64,000 nt of DNA from assembly GCF_031501865.1 (NCBI RefSeq), contig NZ_JARRCW010000001.1, positions 3,616,001 to 3,680,000 on the forward strand, in the 5' to 3' direction. Positions 17,459-25,869 of the stretch are shown piece by piece. Made by a program: the position numbers and the translations under genes. The notes beneath the pieces are model-generated. The model did no database searches and was not told the DNA's origin. It was given only the letters and a program-made list of their open reading frames with translations. The number at the start of each line of letters is the position of its first letter. Position 1 is the first letter of the stretch. This DNA comes from Pseudovibrio sp. M1P-2-3. GTDB lineage: Bacteria; Pseudomonadota; Alphaproteobacteria; Rhizobiales; Stappiaceae.

Positions 17459-18618
17459 TACCAACGGCACCTGTTTTTGACTCGGGATGAGGATTCCCAA
17501 ATCACTTGAATTGTGATTCAACATTGGGAAAGGAGATTCCCAATGTCAGCGATCCCATTGCGCCGAGACTATGATGCTTCTTCGTTACGAACTCTTGCTT
17601 GTCAAAGTAAGGATGTCAGGCAGAGCCGCCGCCTTCTTGCTCTTGCTGCTGTTTATGATGGGTTGTCGCGCTTGGAGGCGGCACGCATGGGCGGCATGGA
17701 CCGCCAAACACTGCGAGACTGGGTGCATCGGTTTAACGCAGAAGGGCCGCACGGCCTGTACAATCGTAAGAGCCCGGGCCGTGTCCGGTGGTTAAATAAA
17801 GAGCAAATGGCTGAATTTGCAGATCTGGTTGAGGCTGGGCCTGATTTACAACAACACGGCGTAATTCGCTGGCGTCGGCGGGATCTGCAAGGTGTGATCG
17901 AGCAGAAGTTTGGGGTCAGCTATAGCGAAAGGGCTATTTCAAGCCTCCTCAGAGTTCTGGGATTTTCTCGGGTCAGCGTTCGGTCACAGCACCCGGCACA
18001 GGACGAGCAAGTTATGGAGACATATAAAAAAACTTCCATGCCCGGCTTAAAGAAATAAAAGCGCGCTTGCCCTCACAAACATCCATGGAAATCTGGTGGC
18101 AGGACGAAGCCCGCATTGGTCAAAAAAATGGGCTCACCAGAAGGTGGGCAAAAAAAGGAACGAGACCACGGGCTCCCAGCGACGGGCGCTATCAATCAAC
18201 TTATGTATTCGGGGCCATCTGCCCCGCCCACGGCAAAGGGGCAGCACTTGTTTTGCCCAAAGCCAATACCAATTCCATGCAGCTTCACCTTAAAGAAATC
18301 AGCCGAACCGTCGCCAAAGGGGCGCACGCAGTGGTCCTGATGGATCAAGCGGGTTGGCATACAACGGCAAAACTGAAGTTGCCTGATAATATAACCATCT
18401 TGCTGCTCCCACCCCGTTCTCCGGAGCTCAACCCGGTTGAAAATGTTTGGCAGTACTTACGGCAAAACTGGCTCTCTAACCGAACCTTTCAAGACTACCA
18501 GGAAATTGTCGATGCCGCCTGTTCCGCTTGGAATAAGCTTATTCAACAACCCCACACAATCACATCAATCGGTAGACGAAATTGGGCGCATACAGGTCAA
18601 TTATAAGTGCCGTTGGTA
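17459..18618 (+). mobile_element. IS630-family insertion sequence, copy 1
   Basis: About 1160 bp with inverted ends TACCAACGGCAC / GTGCCGTTGGTA. It is flanked by TA, the IS630 target, and removing it while keeping one TA restores a reading frame across the site. It holds one transposase made by frameshifting. A second copy in opposite orientation lies at 59159-60318, and the predicted proteins of the two are identical. Confidence 0.92.
17543..18606 (+). CDS. IS630 transposase (two frames joined by -1 frameshift)
   Basis: The first frame (17543-18058) encodes a helix-turn-helix region (LSRLEAARMGGMDRQTLRDW), and the second (to 18606) the DDE nuclease. DDE residues sit in WWQDEARIG, VVLMDQAGWH and PPRSPELNPVENVW. 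A run of seven A (18026-18032) lies where the frames overlap; reading back one base there gives a continuous ...TYKKNFHARLKEIKARL... junction typical of the family, so programmed -1 frameshifting is likely. Start: ATG after AAAGGAGATTCCC. Confidence 0.88.
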
Positions 18619-18945
18619 TAAGTTCGTATAAATCAAGAATATATAAGTACGAGGGGTTTCGGGAGGTACATTAGTTGCAATTGCATACCAAATCAGAACT
18701 TGGCCCCTTATTAAAAAAATAGTCGTTGTTATTCCAAAAACACCGATAGTAGCTTTCAGCCAACCTTTTAGCCCCGTGTAACCAAAGAGCCTCCACCAAG
18801 AACATGTGCCAACGAAACTACTAAAAAGTATAGCACCCTTAGTCAGCCAAACTGGATATGGCAAGGGTTTACCCAAGCCCCATTCAACACTGCAGACAGC
18901 CTCCGCTAATAAAAAAAATAGCCATTTAATGTTATTTATTTTCAT
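18619..18945 (-). pseudogene. 5' part of small membrane-protein gene split by IS630
   Basis: On the minus strand an ATG at 18943-18945 starts MKINNIKWLFFLLAEAVC, followed by further hydrophobic helices (GAILFSSFVGTCSWWRLFGY and TIGVFGITTTIFLI), ending at the IS630 border in IYTNL. The rest lies at 17315-17458. The frame is open further upstream only by crossing the repeat at 19045-19122, so the internal ATG is the better start. Confidence 0.75.
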
Positions 18946-19044
18946 TTCATTCCAGTATTCGTAAAGGCTCAAGCACTGCCTCTCTTGCCGCTCTATATAC
19001 ATTAACGAAAAGTTAATAGAACCCACTTCACAAAGCACTCCCAC

Positions 19045-19122
19045 GTCATCCCGCGTTTGACGCGGGATCCAGATCATAAGCAGTTCTGCTCTGCACTCTA
19101 GACACTGGCTCAAGCTTCACTC
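19045..19122. repeat. REP/MITE-like palindromic repeat, 3'-decayed copy
   Basis: GTCATCCCGCGTTTGACGCGGGATCCAG repeats the hairpin of the 17200-17295 element, and GGCTCAAGCTTC near the end also matches. The closing GGAATGAC is lost, so this copy is degenerate. Confidence 0.6.
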
Positions 19123-19135
19123 ATACGCACATCAT

Positions 19136-19201
19136 ATAACTAATATCTATCAAAACAATCAGAAATAACGATTTGCCTTATATCTTGCGGTTTGTCATAA
19201 A
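19136..19201 (+). promoter_or_regulatory. phnX promoter, related to the phnW promoter
   Basis: A -35-like TTGCCT (19173-19178), a 17-bp gap and CATAAA (19196-19201) mirror the phnW promoter spacing. Upstream, CTAATATCTATC corresponds to CTAATACTGATAG, and CGATTTGCCTTATATCTTGCG to CGATTTGACTTATCTTTTTGCG. The common layout over about 60 bp suggests one regulator for both genes. Confidence 0.5.
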
Positions 19202-19256
19202 AGTTTCAGAGACTTAGCGGATCCTCCGTTCACCGAAAATCCATTGGGAGTAAAGC

Positions 19257-20105
19257 ATGAGTGCCCTTGCAGATTTTGTCTACAAGCGTTCGTATCAAGG
19301 AAAAATCAAGGCCGCAATTCTGGACTGGAGCGGCACAACTGCCGACGCCTATGTTATTGCGCCAACTGTTGTTTTTGTCGAAATCTTCAAAAAGCACGGC
19401 GTTGAAATCTCCATGCTTGAAGCTCGAGGTCCTATGGGTCTTCGCAAGGATAAGCACATCCAGACCCTTCTGGAAGACCCAAGCATTCGCGAGCGCTGGA
19501 AAGCTGTAAAGGGCGTGTACCCAACGGATCAGGACGTTCAGATCCTGTTTGAGGAAGCCGTTCCCGTGCAGCTGGAAGTGCTGCCAAAATACACTGGCCT
19601 GCTGCCCGGCGTTCCAGAAGTTGCCAAGAAAATTCAGGAGAGCGGCGTTAAAATCGGCGTCACCACCGGCTTCACCAAATCCATGGTGGATGTGCTGCTT
19701 AAGGACGTTCTGGCTGCTGGCTTCCATCCAGATTCCACTGTTGCGGGCGATGAAGTGACCAACGGGTCCCGTCCAAAGCCACACATGCTTTATAAAAATC
19801 TGGACATGCTGGACATCACCTCCATTCAATCCGTGGTCAAGGTGGATGACACCACAACCGGCATTGATGAAGCTTTGAACGCTGGTTGCTGGGCCGTGGG
19901 CGTTGCCCGCTATTCCAACTACATGAACATCAACAGTTATGAAGAAGCCGCAGCGCTTCCACAGGAAGAGATCGACCTGCGCGTTGAAGCCACCCGCAAC
20001 ATTCTTCGCAAGGCTGGTGCCCATTATGTGATCGACAGCATTGTGGATCTGCCGGAGGTGATCGAAGACATCAACCGCCGTCTTGCCCTTGGCGAAAAGC
20101 CGTAG
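19257..20105 (+). CDS. phnX: Phosphonoacetaldehyde hydrolase (phosphonatase)
   Basis: The predicted protein is 282 aa in the HAD superfamily. The nucleophile Asp23 lies in ILDWSGTTAD. The cap domain carries the Schiff-base lysine at residue 64 in ARGPMGLRKDKHI, matching Lys53 of the Bacillus cereus enzyme. The later HAD motifs follow: TTGFT, then SRPKPHM with the conserved lysine/arginine site, then VVKVDDTTTG. It cleaves the C-P bond of phosphonoacetaldehyde to acetaldehyde and phosphate in the cytosol, the last step of the PhnW and PbfA routes. It has its own promoter and terminator, and the Na/phosphate cotransporter gene follows. Confidence 0.96.
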   Translation: MSALADFVYKRSYQGKIKAAILDWSGTTADAYVIAPTVVFVEIFKKHGVEISMLEARGPMGLRKDKHIQTLLEDPSIRERWKAVKGVYPTDQDVQILFEEAVPVQLEVLPKYTGLLPGVPEVAKKIQESGVKIGVTTGFTKSMVDVLLKDVLAAGFHPDSTVAGDEVTNGSRPKPHMLYKNLDMLDITSIQSVVKVDDTTTGIDEALNAGCWAVGVARYSNYMNINSYEEAAALPQEEIDLRVEATRNILRKAGAHYVIDSIVDLPEVIEDINRRLALGEKP

Positions 20106-20123
20106 GGGCATAAAGCCAATAAT

Positions 20124-20160
20124 TTGAAAAGGTGTGTTGGTTTACACCGCACCTTTTCAA
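20124..20160 (+). terminator. Terminator hairpin after phnX
   Basis: TTGAAAAGGTG (20124-20134) and CACCTTTTCAA (20150-20160) are perfect 11-bp arms around a 15-base loop. The symmetric AAAA/TTTT edges would let it work in both directions. Confidence 0.75.
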
Positions 20161-20599
20161 GGCTCTAAGTCACCCCGCGCTCCCCTTCACCGGAACACCA
20201 ACGAAAATTATCCATAAAGTTTTTTTAAGTGTTCCTACAATTGACCATTTAGCCAGCTAAGTGGTAGCCATAGTAAGATATAGCAGGCCCTTTATTCAAG
20301 GTCGTAACGTGCATATTGAACTTGAAAGCAAATTACAAATACTTGAAATTGTAAGCAGCTTCCTTTGTTCATTTAGCATCTTCATAAAATATACTCATAT
20401 TTTTGATTGAAGATGCGCTTAAAAACAACGAATTAGATCATAAATCACCCAAATAACTCGGAGAGTTATGTTCTAAGAAAACACAAAACAGGGTTATCCT
20501 GGCAACTTCAATGGAGATGCACCGAGAACTCTGATTGTTTTAGCGCACTGCCCTGCCTGATAAATGGCCTCCCTACTAGAATGTATTGGAGCCATTACA
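20161..20599. other. Non-coding gap before the Na/phosphate cotransporter gene
   Basis: AT-rich, with no convincing gene. It contains a 7-bp-arm palindrome ATAACTC-GGA-GAGTTAT (20453-20469), about 130 bp before the start codon chosen for the cotransporter, which could be an operator. I see no clear PHO box. Confidence 0.4.
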
Positions 20600-22381
20600 A
20601 TGAATGCATTCGAAGTTATTCTCCATATGTGTGCAGGCATTGCCCTCTTATTCTGGGCAACTCGCATGATCAGAACAGGTGTTGAACGCGCTTTCGGCAA
20701 CCGCCTTGCAGGCTTGCTCAATGCCTCCACGTCCAATCGCTTTGCAGGGTTCGGCACCGGCCTCGTTGTCTCCACCACACTGCAAAGTTCCACGGCAACG
20801 GCCATTCTAACGGGCGGCTTTGTCAGCCGCGGGCTCATCACACTTGCAGGTAGTCTAGCCATTATGCTTGGGGCAGACCTTGGGTCCACCCTCGTGGTGC
20901 AAATCATTTCCATGGATATCAGCTGGCTTCTGCCCACCTGCCTTATTATTGGCGGCGGGCTGTTCTGGCGCGGCACATCCCGCTCCCATAAACAGGCTGG
21001 CCGGATTATTCTGGGTGTGGGCCAGATGCTTCTGGCACTTTCCCTCATCAGTGCGGCCTCCGCCCCCCTTCGTCAAAGTGAAGCGCTTCCCGTATTACTG
21101 AACCTGCTTTCGGGAGACCCTGTTGTTGCCATATTGAGCGTTGCAGCCCTCACTTGGGTCCTGCATTCCAGCGTTGCGGTCATCCTCATCACCATAACCT
21201 TGGCCAGTTCCGGCGTTATCCCCCTTCATCACGCTGTTCTGTTTGTGTTGGGAGCCAACATCGGGTCAGCAATTATTCCCCTTGTCCTCACAATGAAGGA
21301 AACACAGGACGTGCGCCGGATGGCTCTTGGAAATTTACTGTTCAAGGTGGCCGGTGTTGTCGTCATGCTGGTACTCCTAAACCAGAAGATAATTCCTCCC
21401 TCCTTATGGGGAGCAGAACCTGCACGGGCCTTGGCAAACTTTCACAGCACGCTCAATCTGGCCCTTTCCCTCATTGGCCTGCCCTTGTGCGGCCCCATGG
21501 CAGCCCTATGCCAGCGCCTGCTCTCCAAGCCTGAAGAAGATACACCGCTAGACGCAGAAAAGCGCCATAGCCTGCTTGATCCAACTCTGCAGGAAAATCC
21601 TAGCCAGGCATTTCCAACTGCAATGCGCGAGCTGCTGCATATGAGTGAAAAAGTCGACACAATGCTGCGCGGCGTTTTAACCGCCTTTGAAAACGGCGAT
21701 AAAAGCCAGATCAGGCAGCTCATGGGTATCGATGACGAAGTTGACGAGTTACATAAGCTCATCAAGGAATACCTGACCAATGCCGCATCCGAGACTATGA
21801 GTGAAGAAGAGTTCCAGCAATACTCCGATTTGATGAACTATTGTGTCCGGCTGGAACATGCGGGCAGCATCATCCAACGCAACTTGCTCAAGCTGGCGGA
21901 AAAGAAGCACAAAATCGATACAGATTTCTCCAGCGAAGGCTGGCGGGAAATCTCCACAATCCACCGGATGACACTGGAGAACCTTCAACTCTCCTTAAAT
22001 GTACTTGTGAGCCGTGATCTGGAAGCCGCCCGCCAGCTCATCACCCGCAAAGACGAACTGCGCCAGATGGAAGTGGAAAGCCGTCGCAACCACCTTCTTC
22101 GCCTGTCGCAGGGCAAAACACCAAGCCTCAACACCAGCTCCATCCATCTGGAAACCATCCGCGACTTAAAGAACATCAATGCCCTGTTCACTTCCATCGC
22201 CTATCCACTGGTCAGCGAACAAGGAGGCTTGCTGGATAGCCGTTTGGCACAGGTTCCCTCTCCCCACCCTGACGGGCCATCCGCTAAAGAGATTCCAACA
22301 ACCATTGAATCCGCTCATGATTTGAAAAAGAAAGACAAATCCGGGAACAAGAAGAAGCACTACGCACTCCAAAACGCTTAA
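20600..22381 (+). CDS. Na/phosphate cotransporter family protein with PhoU-like tail
   Basis: The predicted protein is 593 aa from the ATG at 20600 (MNAFEVILH), preferred over an ATG at 20564 because TTGGAG precedes it. Two inverted Na/Pi repeats carry the signature serine motifs TTLQSSTATAILTGGF (near residue 65) and WVLHSSVAVILITITLASSG (near residue 190), in about eight membrane helices. From about residue 320 the protein is soluble and helical, like PhoU (two EEF/EHA-type helical bundles). Bacterial members move phosphate with sodium; next to phnX it may export surplus phosphate released from phosphonates or import phosphate. The C-terminal KKKDKSGNKKK tail is very basic. Confidence 0.88.
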   Translation: MNAFEVILHMCAGIALLFWATRMIRTGVERAFGNRLAGLLNASTSNRFAGFGTGLVVSTTLQSSTATAILTGGFVSRGLITLAGSLAIMLGADLGSTLVVQIISMDISWLLPTCLIIGGGLFWRGTSRSHKQAGRIILGVGQMLLALSLISAASAPLRQSEALPVLLNLLSGDPVVAILSVAALTWVLHSSVAVILITITLASSGVIPLHHAVLFVLGANIGSAIIPLVLTMKETQDVRRMALGNLLFKVAGVVVMLVLLNQKIIPPSLWGAEPARALANFHSTLNLALSLIGLPLCGPMAALCQRLLSKPEEDTPLDAEKRHSLLDPTLQENPSQAFPTAMRELLHMSEKVDTMLRGVLTAFENGDKSQIRQLMGIDDEVDELHKLIKEYLTNAASETMSEEEFQQYSDLMNYCVRLEHAGSIIQRNLLKLAEKKHKIDTDFSSEGWREISTIHRMTLENLQLSLNVLVSRDLEAARQLITRKDELRQMEVESRRNHLLRLSQGKTPSLNTSSIHLETIRDLKNINALFTSIAYPLVSEQGGLLDSRLAQVPSPHPDGPSAKEIPTTIESAHDLKKKDKSGNKKKHYALQNA

Positions 22382-22543
22382 ATCACTCTGCCTTGAGTGC
22401 GTGTTCCGTTTGACGGGATTCCATGAAACGACAACTTATACCAAGCTCCATTATTTGGAACCTGTAGGTTCCTCTTATTGCTGGCTGGGATTACATCAGT
22501 GCAGTATTTCAATGAAAGACGTCACTGACGTAATGGCTTTCGC

Positions 22544-22795
22544 TCAATCCCTGTAAAACATATCATTTAGCCTGTGCTTCAGGATTTTGCTGTTGGAAGC
22601 CATCGGCATACTCTCAACAATGATAATGCGAGCGGGACGTTTGTAGGAGACCAGCTTATCTTTCAAAAATTCCTTCAAGTCATCTTCGCTGCAGGAACTG
22701 CCGGACTTTAGACTGACATAGGCAATCACATTCTCATTGTTGGTTTCTGTCTTGTGTCCAACAACACCGCAGGGGGCATTGCCATCTATGAACAC
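22544..22795 (-). pseudogene. C-terminal shard of an acyl-CoA synthetase
   Basis: The 83 codons resemble the AMP-binding enzyme C-terminal domain: CGVVGHKTETNNENVIAYVSL, then LKEFLKDKLVSYKRPARIIIVESMP and SNSKILKHRL, which keeps the catalytic-lysine region (normally TxxGKIxR). The large N-terminal domain is missing. It lies at the edge of a transposon-rich stretch and is probably a deletion remnant. Confidence 0.65.
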
Positions 22796-22843
22796 GCCCC
22801 GGATTGCAAGCGTTTTATGAGTTTTAGCAATGTAGGTTTTCAG

Positions 22844-22954
22844 TCATCTATCCGGCCTGTTTGCGCGGTCTATTCCGCTGGCCCTGATGGAATTCGTAGA
22901 CCAACACCCAATCAAGTTGGCGAGCTCGAAGCTCCGACAATGCCACGGGGTTAG
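22844..22954 (+). pseudogene. Possible acyl-CoA synthetase shard in opposite orientation
   Basis: The frame SSIRPVCAVYSAGPDG then PTPNQVGELEAPTMPRG resembles the AMP-binding motif GSIGRPVPG...DG...PPGEVGEL.VRGP...GY that lies upstream of the C-terminal domain in these enzymes. It is on the plus strand while the neighbouring C-terminal shard is on the minus strand, so an inversion within one dead gene is possible. Short and by eye only. Confidence 0.3.
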
Positions 22955-23022
22955 TTGGTCCCGGTTACCCTGTTTTGCCATCACATCACGATCACCCTCG
23001 CAATTGGTTTTAGTACGACGCT

Positions 23023-24051
23023 TTATACTTCCACTGAGTTGTACCGATATGTTTGCGACTTGCTGAGCAGGGCCCAGACGGTGCGCGCCATTTTATTGGC
23101 CATGGCAACCAGGACTACGTTGGTCGGGCGCCGTTCAAGCAATGCCTTTTGCCACTGGGACAAACCGTCCTGTTTTCGCCGGGACCAGCCCAAACTTGCC
23201 CTTGCCCCGTGAACCAGAAGCTTGCGCAGATAGCCGTCACCGCGTTTCGATATTCTTCCTAATTTTTCCTTACCGCCGCTCGAGTACTGTTTAGGCACCA
23301 AGCCGAGCCATGCGGCAAGCTGGCGGGCACTGCGGAACTGGGTAACATCGCCGATTGTTGCAACCAACGCGGTCGCAGTGATGACGCCAACTCCGGGAAT
23401 CGTCTCCAGCCGTTTGCTGTCTTCATTGTCGGTGTGCCACTCGTTAAGCTTTCTTTCCAGCGCCTTGATCTGTGTTTGCTTTTCTTTCAACTGCTCTGCC
23501 AAAAAATTCAGGGCTTTACGTGCTAGGGCTGGCAGACGAGTGTCTTCCGAGTCTTTGATGACTATGATAAGTTCGCTAACCTTTGCTGCGCCAGCGCCTA
23601 CCACGAGGCCGAACTCGCCGCAATGGCCGCGGATTGCATTGATCAACATTGTCTTCTGGCGTACCAGAAGTTCGCGAGTGCGATGCAGGACTAGAAGAGA
23701 TTGCTGTTCCGCGCTTTTTATTGCTGCAAAACGCATAGTCGGGCGCTGAACCGCTTCGGCGATTGCTTCCGCATCAGCCGCATCGTTCTTCTGGCTCTTT
23801 ACAAACGGTTTGACATATTGCGGTGGAACCAGCTTCACCTCATGGCCCAATGCTTGCAATTCACGAGCCCAGTAATGCGCGCTGCTGCAAGCCTCCATGC
23901 CAACGAGGCAGGGCTCGATACCCGCAAAAAACTCTATGACTTGACCACGTCGCAACCGCTTGCGAAGCAAAGGGGTTCCCGCTTCATCCGCGCAGTGTAC
24001 CTGAAAGATGGATTTCGCAAGCTCCAACCCAACCGTTACAATCTTAGTCAT
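23023..24051 (-). CDS. IS110-family transposase
   Basis: The predicted protein is 342 aa. The N-terminal DEDD RuvC-like domain (VGLELAKSIFQVH, GMEACSSAHYW, KNDAADAEAIAEA) and the C-terminal transposase_20 domain (LETIPGVGVITATALVATIGD, with serine in KQYSSGGKEKLG) are both present. The first catalytic aspartate, usual motif G-I-D-x-A-K, is Glu here (GLELAK). That is unusual and may weaken or kill the enzyme. IS110 elements lack clear terminal repeats, so the outer limits are not defined. It lies between acyl-CoA synthetase shards and an IS6 remnant. Confidence 0.92.
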   Translation of the reverse strand: MTKIVTVGLELAKSIFQVHCADEAGTPLLRKRLRRGQVIEFFAGIEPCLVGMEACSSAHYWARELQALGHEVKLVPPQYVKPFVKSQKNDAADAEAIAEAVQRPTMRFAAIKSAEQQSLLVLHRTRELLVRQKTMLINAIRGHCGEFGLVVGAGAAKVSELIIVIKDSEDTRLPALARKALNFLAEQLKEKQTQIKALERKLNEWHTDNEDSKRLETIPGVGVITATALVATIGDVTQFRSARQLAAWLGLVPKQYSSGGKEKLGRISKRGDGYLRKLLVHGARASLGWSRRKQDGLSQWQKALLERRPTNVVLVAMANKMARTVWALLSKSQTYRYNSVEV

Positions 24052-24167
24052 GAACGTTCCTCTTGATCGCTTAATTAACGCACATCAGTATGCCTCACTG
24101 CGAGGCCGGAGGGGCGTGTTCATTTCATCAAGTTGTTTGGGTTTAGATTTTCAAGTACGTAGTTGCG

Positions 24168-24878
24168 ATGAAAATTCCCAGCCATTATTCCCGTTTGAAG
24201 GGTTTCCGTTTTCCTCGTGAAATCATCGCTTATGCTGTGTGGGCATACTACCGTTTTGCCATGAGTACAGCCGATGTTGAAGACCTTTTAGCGGTACGTG
24301 GCGTTATCATTAGCCGTGAAACGGTGCGGTTGTGGGTTAACCGCTTCGGACGCCATTTTGCCGACTGTATCCGCGGGGACCGGCCAAAACCTAATCGAAA
24401 ATGGCATCTGGATGAAATTGTCATTTCAATCAGCGGTACGAAATACCGGCTATGGCGGGCCATTGACGGGGATGGAGATGTCCTCGACATTTTGGTGCAA
24501 ACCTACCGGAATGCCAAGGCAGCCAAGCGTTTTTTCAAGAGACTGGTCAAGCAATTTGGCGAACCACGGGTGGTGATAACGGATAAATTACGCAGCTACA
24601 TCAAACCTGTTAAGTCTCTGGCCCCTGACGCGGATCACCGTGCACATGAAGGGCTGAATAACAGCATTGAAAACTCTCATCGCCCCACACGAAAACGGGA
24701 GAAGATCATGGGGAGGTTTAAGTCGCTCCGGCAAGCGTAACGCTTCCTTTTAGCACATGATCAAATCAATACCATCTTCCGTCCTCGCCGTTATAATCTG
24801 TCCGCTCCCTCCTATCGCCACGCTAGAAATGATGATCTCAAACTTTGGGCTGATTACACAGTCGCAATGGTAGTCTAA
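24168..24878 (+). pseudogene. IS6-family transposase with in-frame nonsense codon
   Basis: The frame encodes an IS6/IS26-type DDE transposase: FPREIIAYAVWAYYRFAMS, WHLDEIVISI (first Asp), VVITDKLRSY (second Asp) and HRPTRKREKIMGRFKS (Glu region). A TAA at 24738-24740 replaces what is normally a glutamine codon in LRQAQRFL. The frame then resumes perfectly (RFLLAHDQINTIFRPRRY...) to a stop at 24876-24878. The loss removes only the last 46 residues, but those are conserved. A single substitution explains it. Confidence 0.85.
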
Positions 24879-25699
24879 GACTTGCCTGAATAAGGCTTTT
24901 CAACTTGCATCAGATAACGTGGCAATCCCGGTGTTGCCTATTTTGATTCTTTTTTGGCTCATACGGGTAAGGCATATAAACTTGAATTGTGTGAGCAGTC
25001 GTTGAGTTTATTGAGGAAGGGAATAGGCATCAATCCAGTGCGTCCCATTTTCATTTTTCCATCAATGTTTTCAGTGTTATAGTCAAGTTGAAGCGTGAAA
25101 CCGGCAGCTACTCTTCAAAAAGTAAGGTAATCCGAGCAGGTGTAAACTTGATGGGGTTGTTGAATGGATACGTGTGCAGCTTTTACAAAAGAGCGAGCTT
25201 ACACTGGCCGAACATAAGATTTCATTGGAGGCAGGTCATGGGTTGAAAATACATCGCTCTTCAGCGGGGCCGTTGTTGCACTGCTTGGAGCTATCGTATG
25301 AAAAGACGTTTGTAGCCAGCAAAATGGCGCAATCGAATGTGCAGGAGCTGCGTCATATCTAGATTACTCCGCCAGCCGTTCATACGTAACTATCTGGAAC
25401 ACCTGCACTCTAATAACGAAACCGCCGAAACAAACCAACTGGGACGCTCAACGGAATGGCTCAACGGGTCAGTCCCCTTTGGGCACAGCAACACAAAAAC
25501 CCTCATCGCAGCTCAGCGCTACACCCATATTTGCGCACCACCGGTGCCCCCCAATAACCCAGACGGCTTTTAGCACATATTCATATCTTGAAACGTAGCT
25601 TATCCCATTATGAAGAAAAAGAACTGCACTCGGCTATTCTAAACTTTTGAACGCGGTAAAGGCGTTTTGTTGACGTGGTGTTGACGCACACAAAAAAGA
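24879..25699. other. Gene-free decayed stretch with possible tyrosine-recombinase shard
   Basis: I see no intact gene over about 820 bp. Around 25484-25573 the plus strand reads FGHSNTKTL-AAQRYTHI, resembling the C-terminal GHSxxxTTxRYxH motif with the catalytic tyrosine of phage-type integrases, with a few extra residues and no upstream domain. This would be the relic of an older element at the same tRNA locus. Low certainty. Confidence 0.3.
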
Positions 25700-25727
25700 C
25701 CCTGAGCAGAACGCTCAGGGCCTTTTT
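25700..25727 (-). terminator. Terminator, probably the displaced native one of tRNA-fMet
   Basis: CCCTGAGC (25700-25707) and GCTCAGGG (25713-25720) form a perfect 8-bp stem with a 5-base loop. On the minus strand it is preceded by CGCAACCAAAATTATTC and followed by a run of Ts (GGTCTTTTTT). That is the expected arrangement right after a tRNA ending CGCAACCA. It now stands 35 kb from the tRNA because of the island. Confidence 0.7.
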
Positions 25728-25735
25728 GAATAATT

Positions 25736-25748
25736 TTGGTTGCGCGGG
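25736..25748. repeat. Left attachment site (attL) of the genomic island
   Basis: TTGGTTGCGCGGG matches TTGGTTGCGGGGG at 60606-60618 at 12 of 13 positions, in direct orientation. The right copy is the 3' end (antisense) of tRNA-fMet. The left copy adjoins what looks like the native tRNA terminator. The shared uninterrupted core is TTGGTTGCG. Confidence 0.6.
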
Positions 25749-25869
25749 CATGCAACCATCTTAACTTGTTTTCTCGCATAGTCTAGAGAACTAGTAGTGT
25801 TGCTGATACGGTGCGGGAATTGTGAGAAGGCTCCGGAAGAGTCCCGTTTTGAACCAGATAATTCATGCT

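Noticed and set aside
18946..19113. Upstream extension of the split membrane-protein gene
   Set aside because: It crosses the palindromic repeat at 19045-19122 and shows no conserved sequence.
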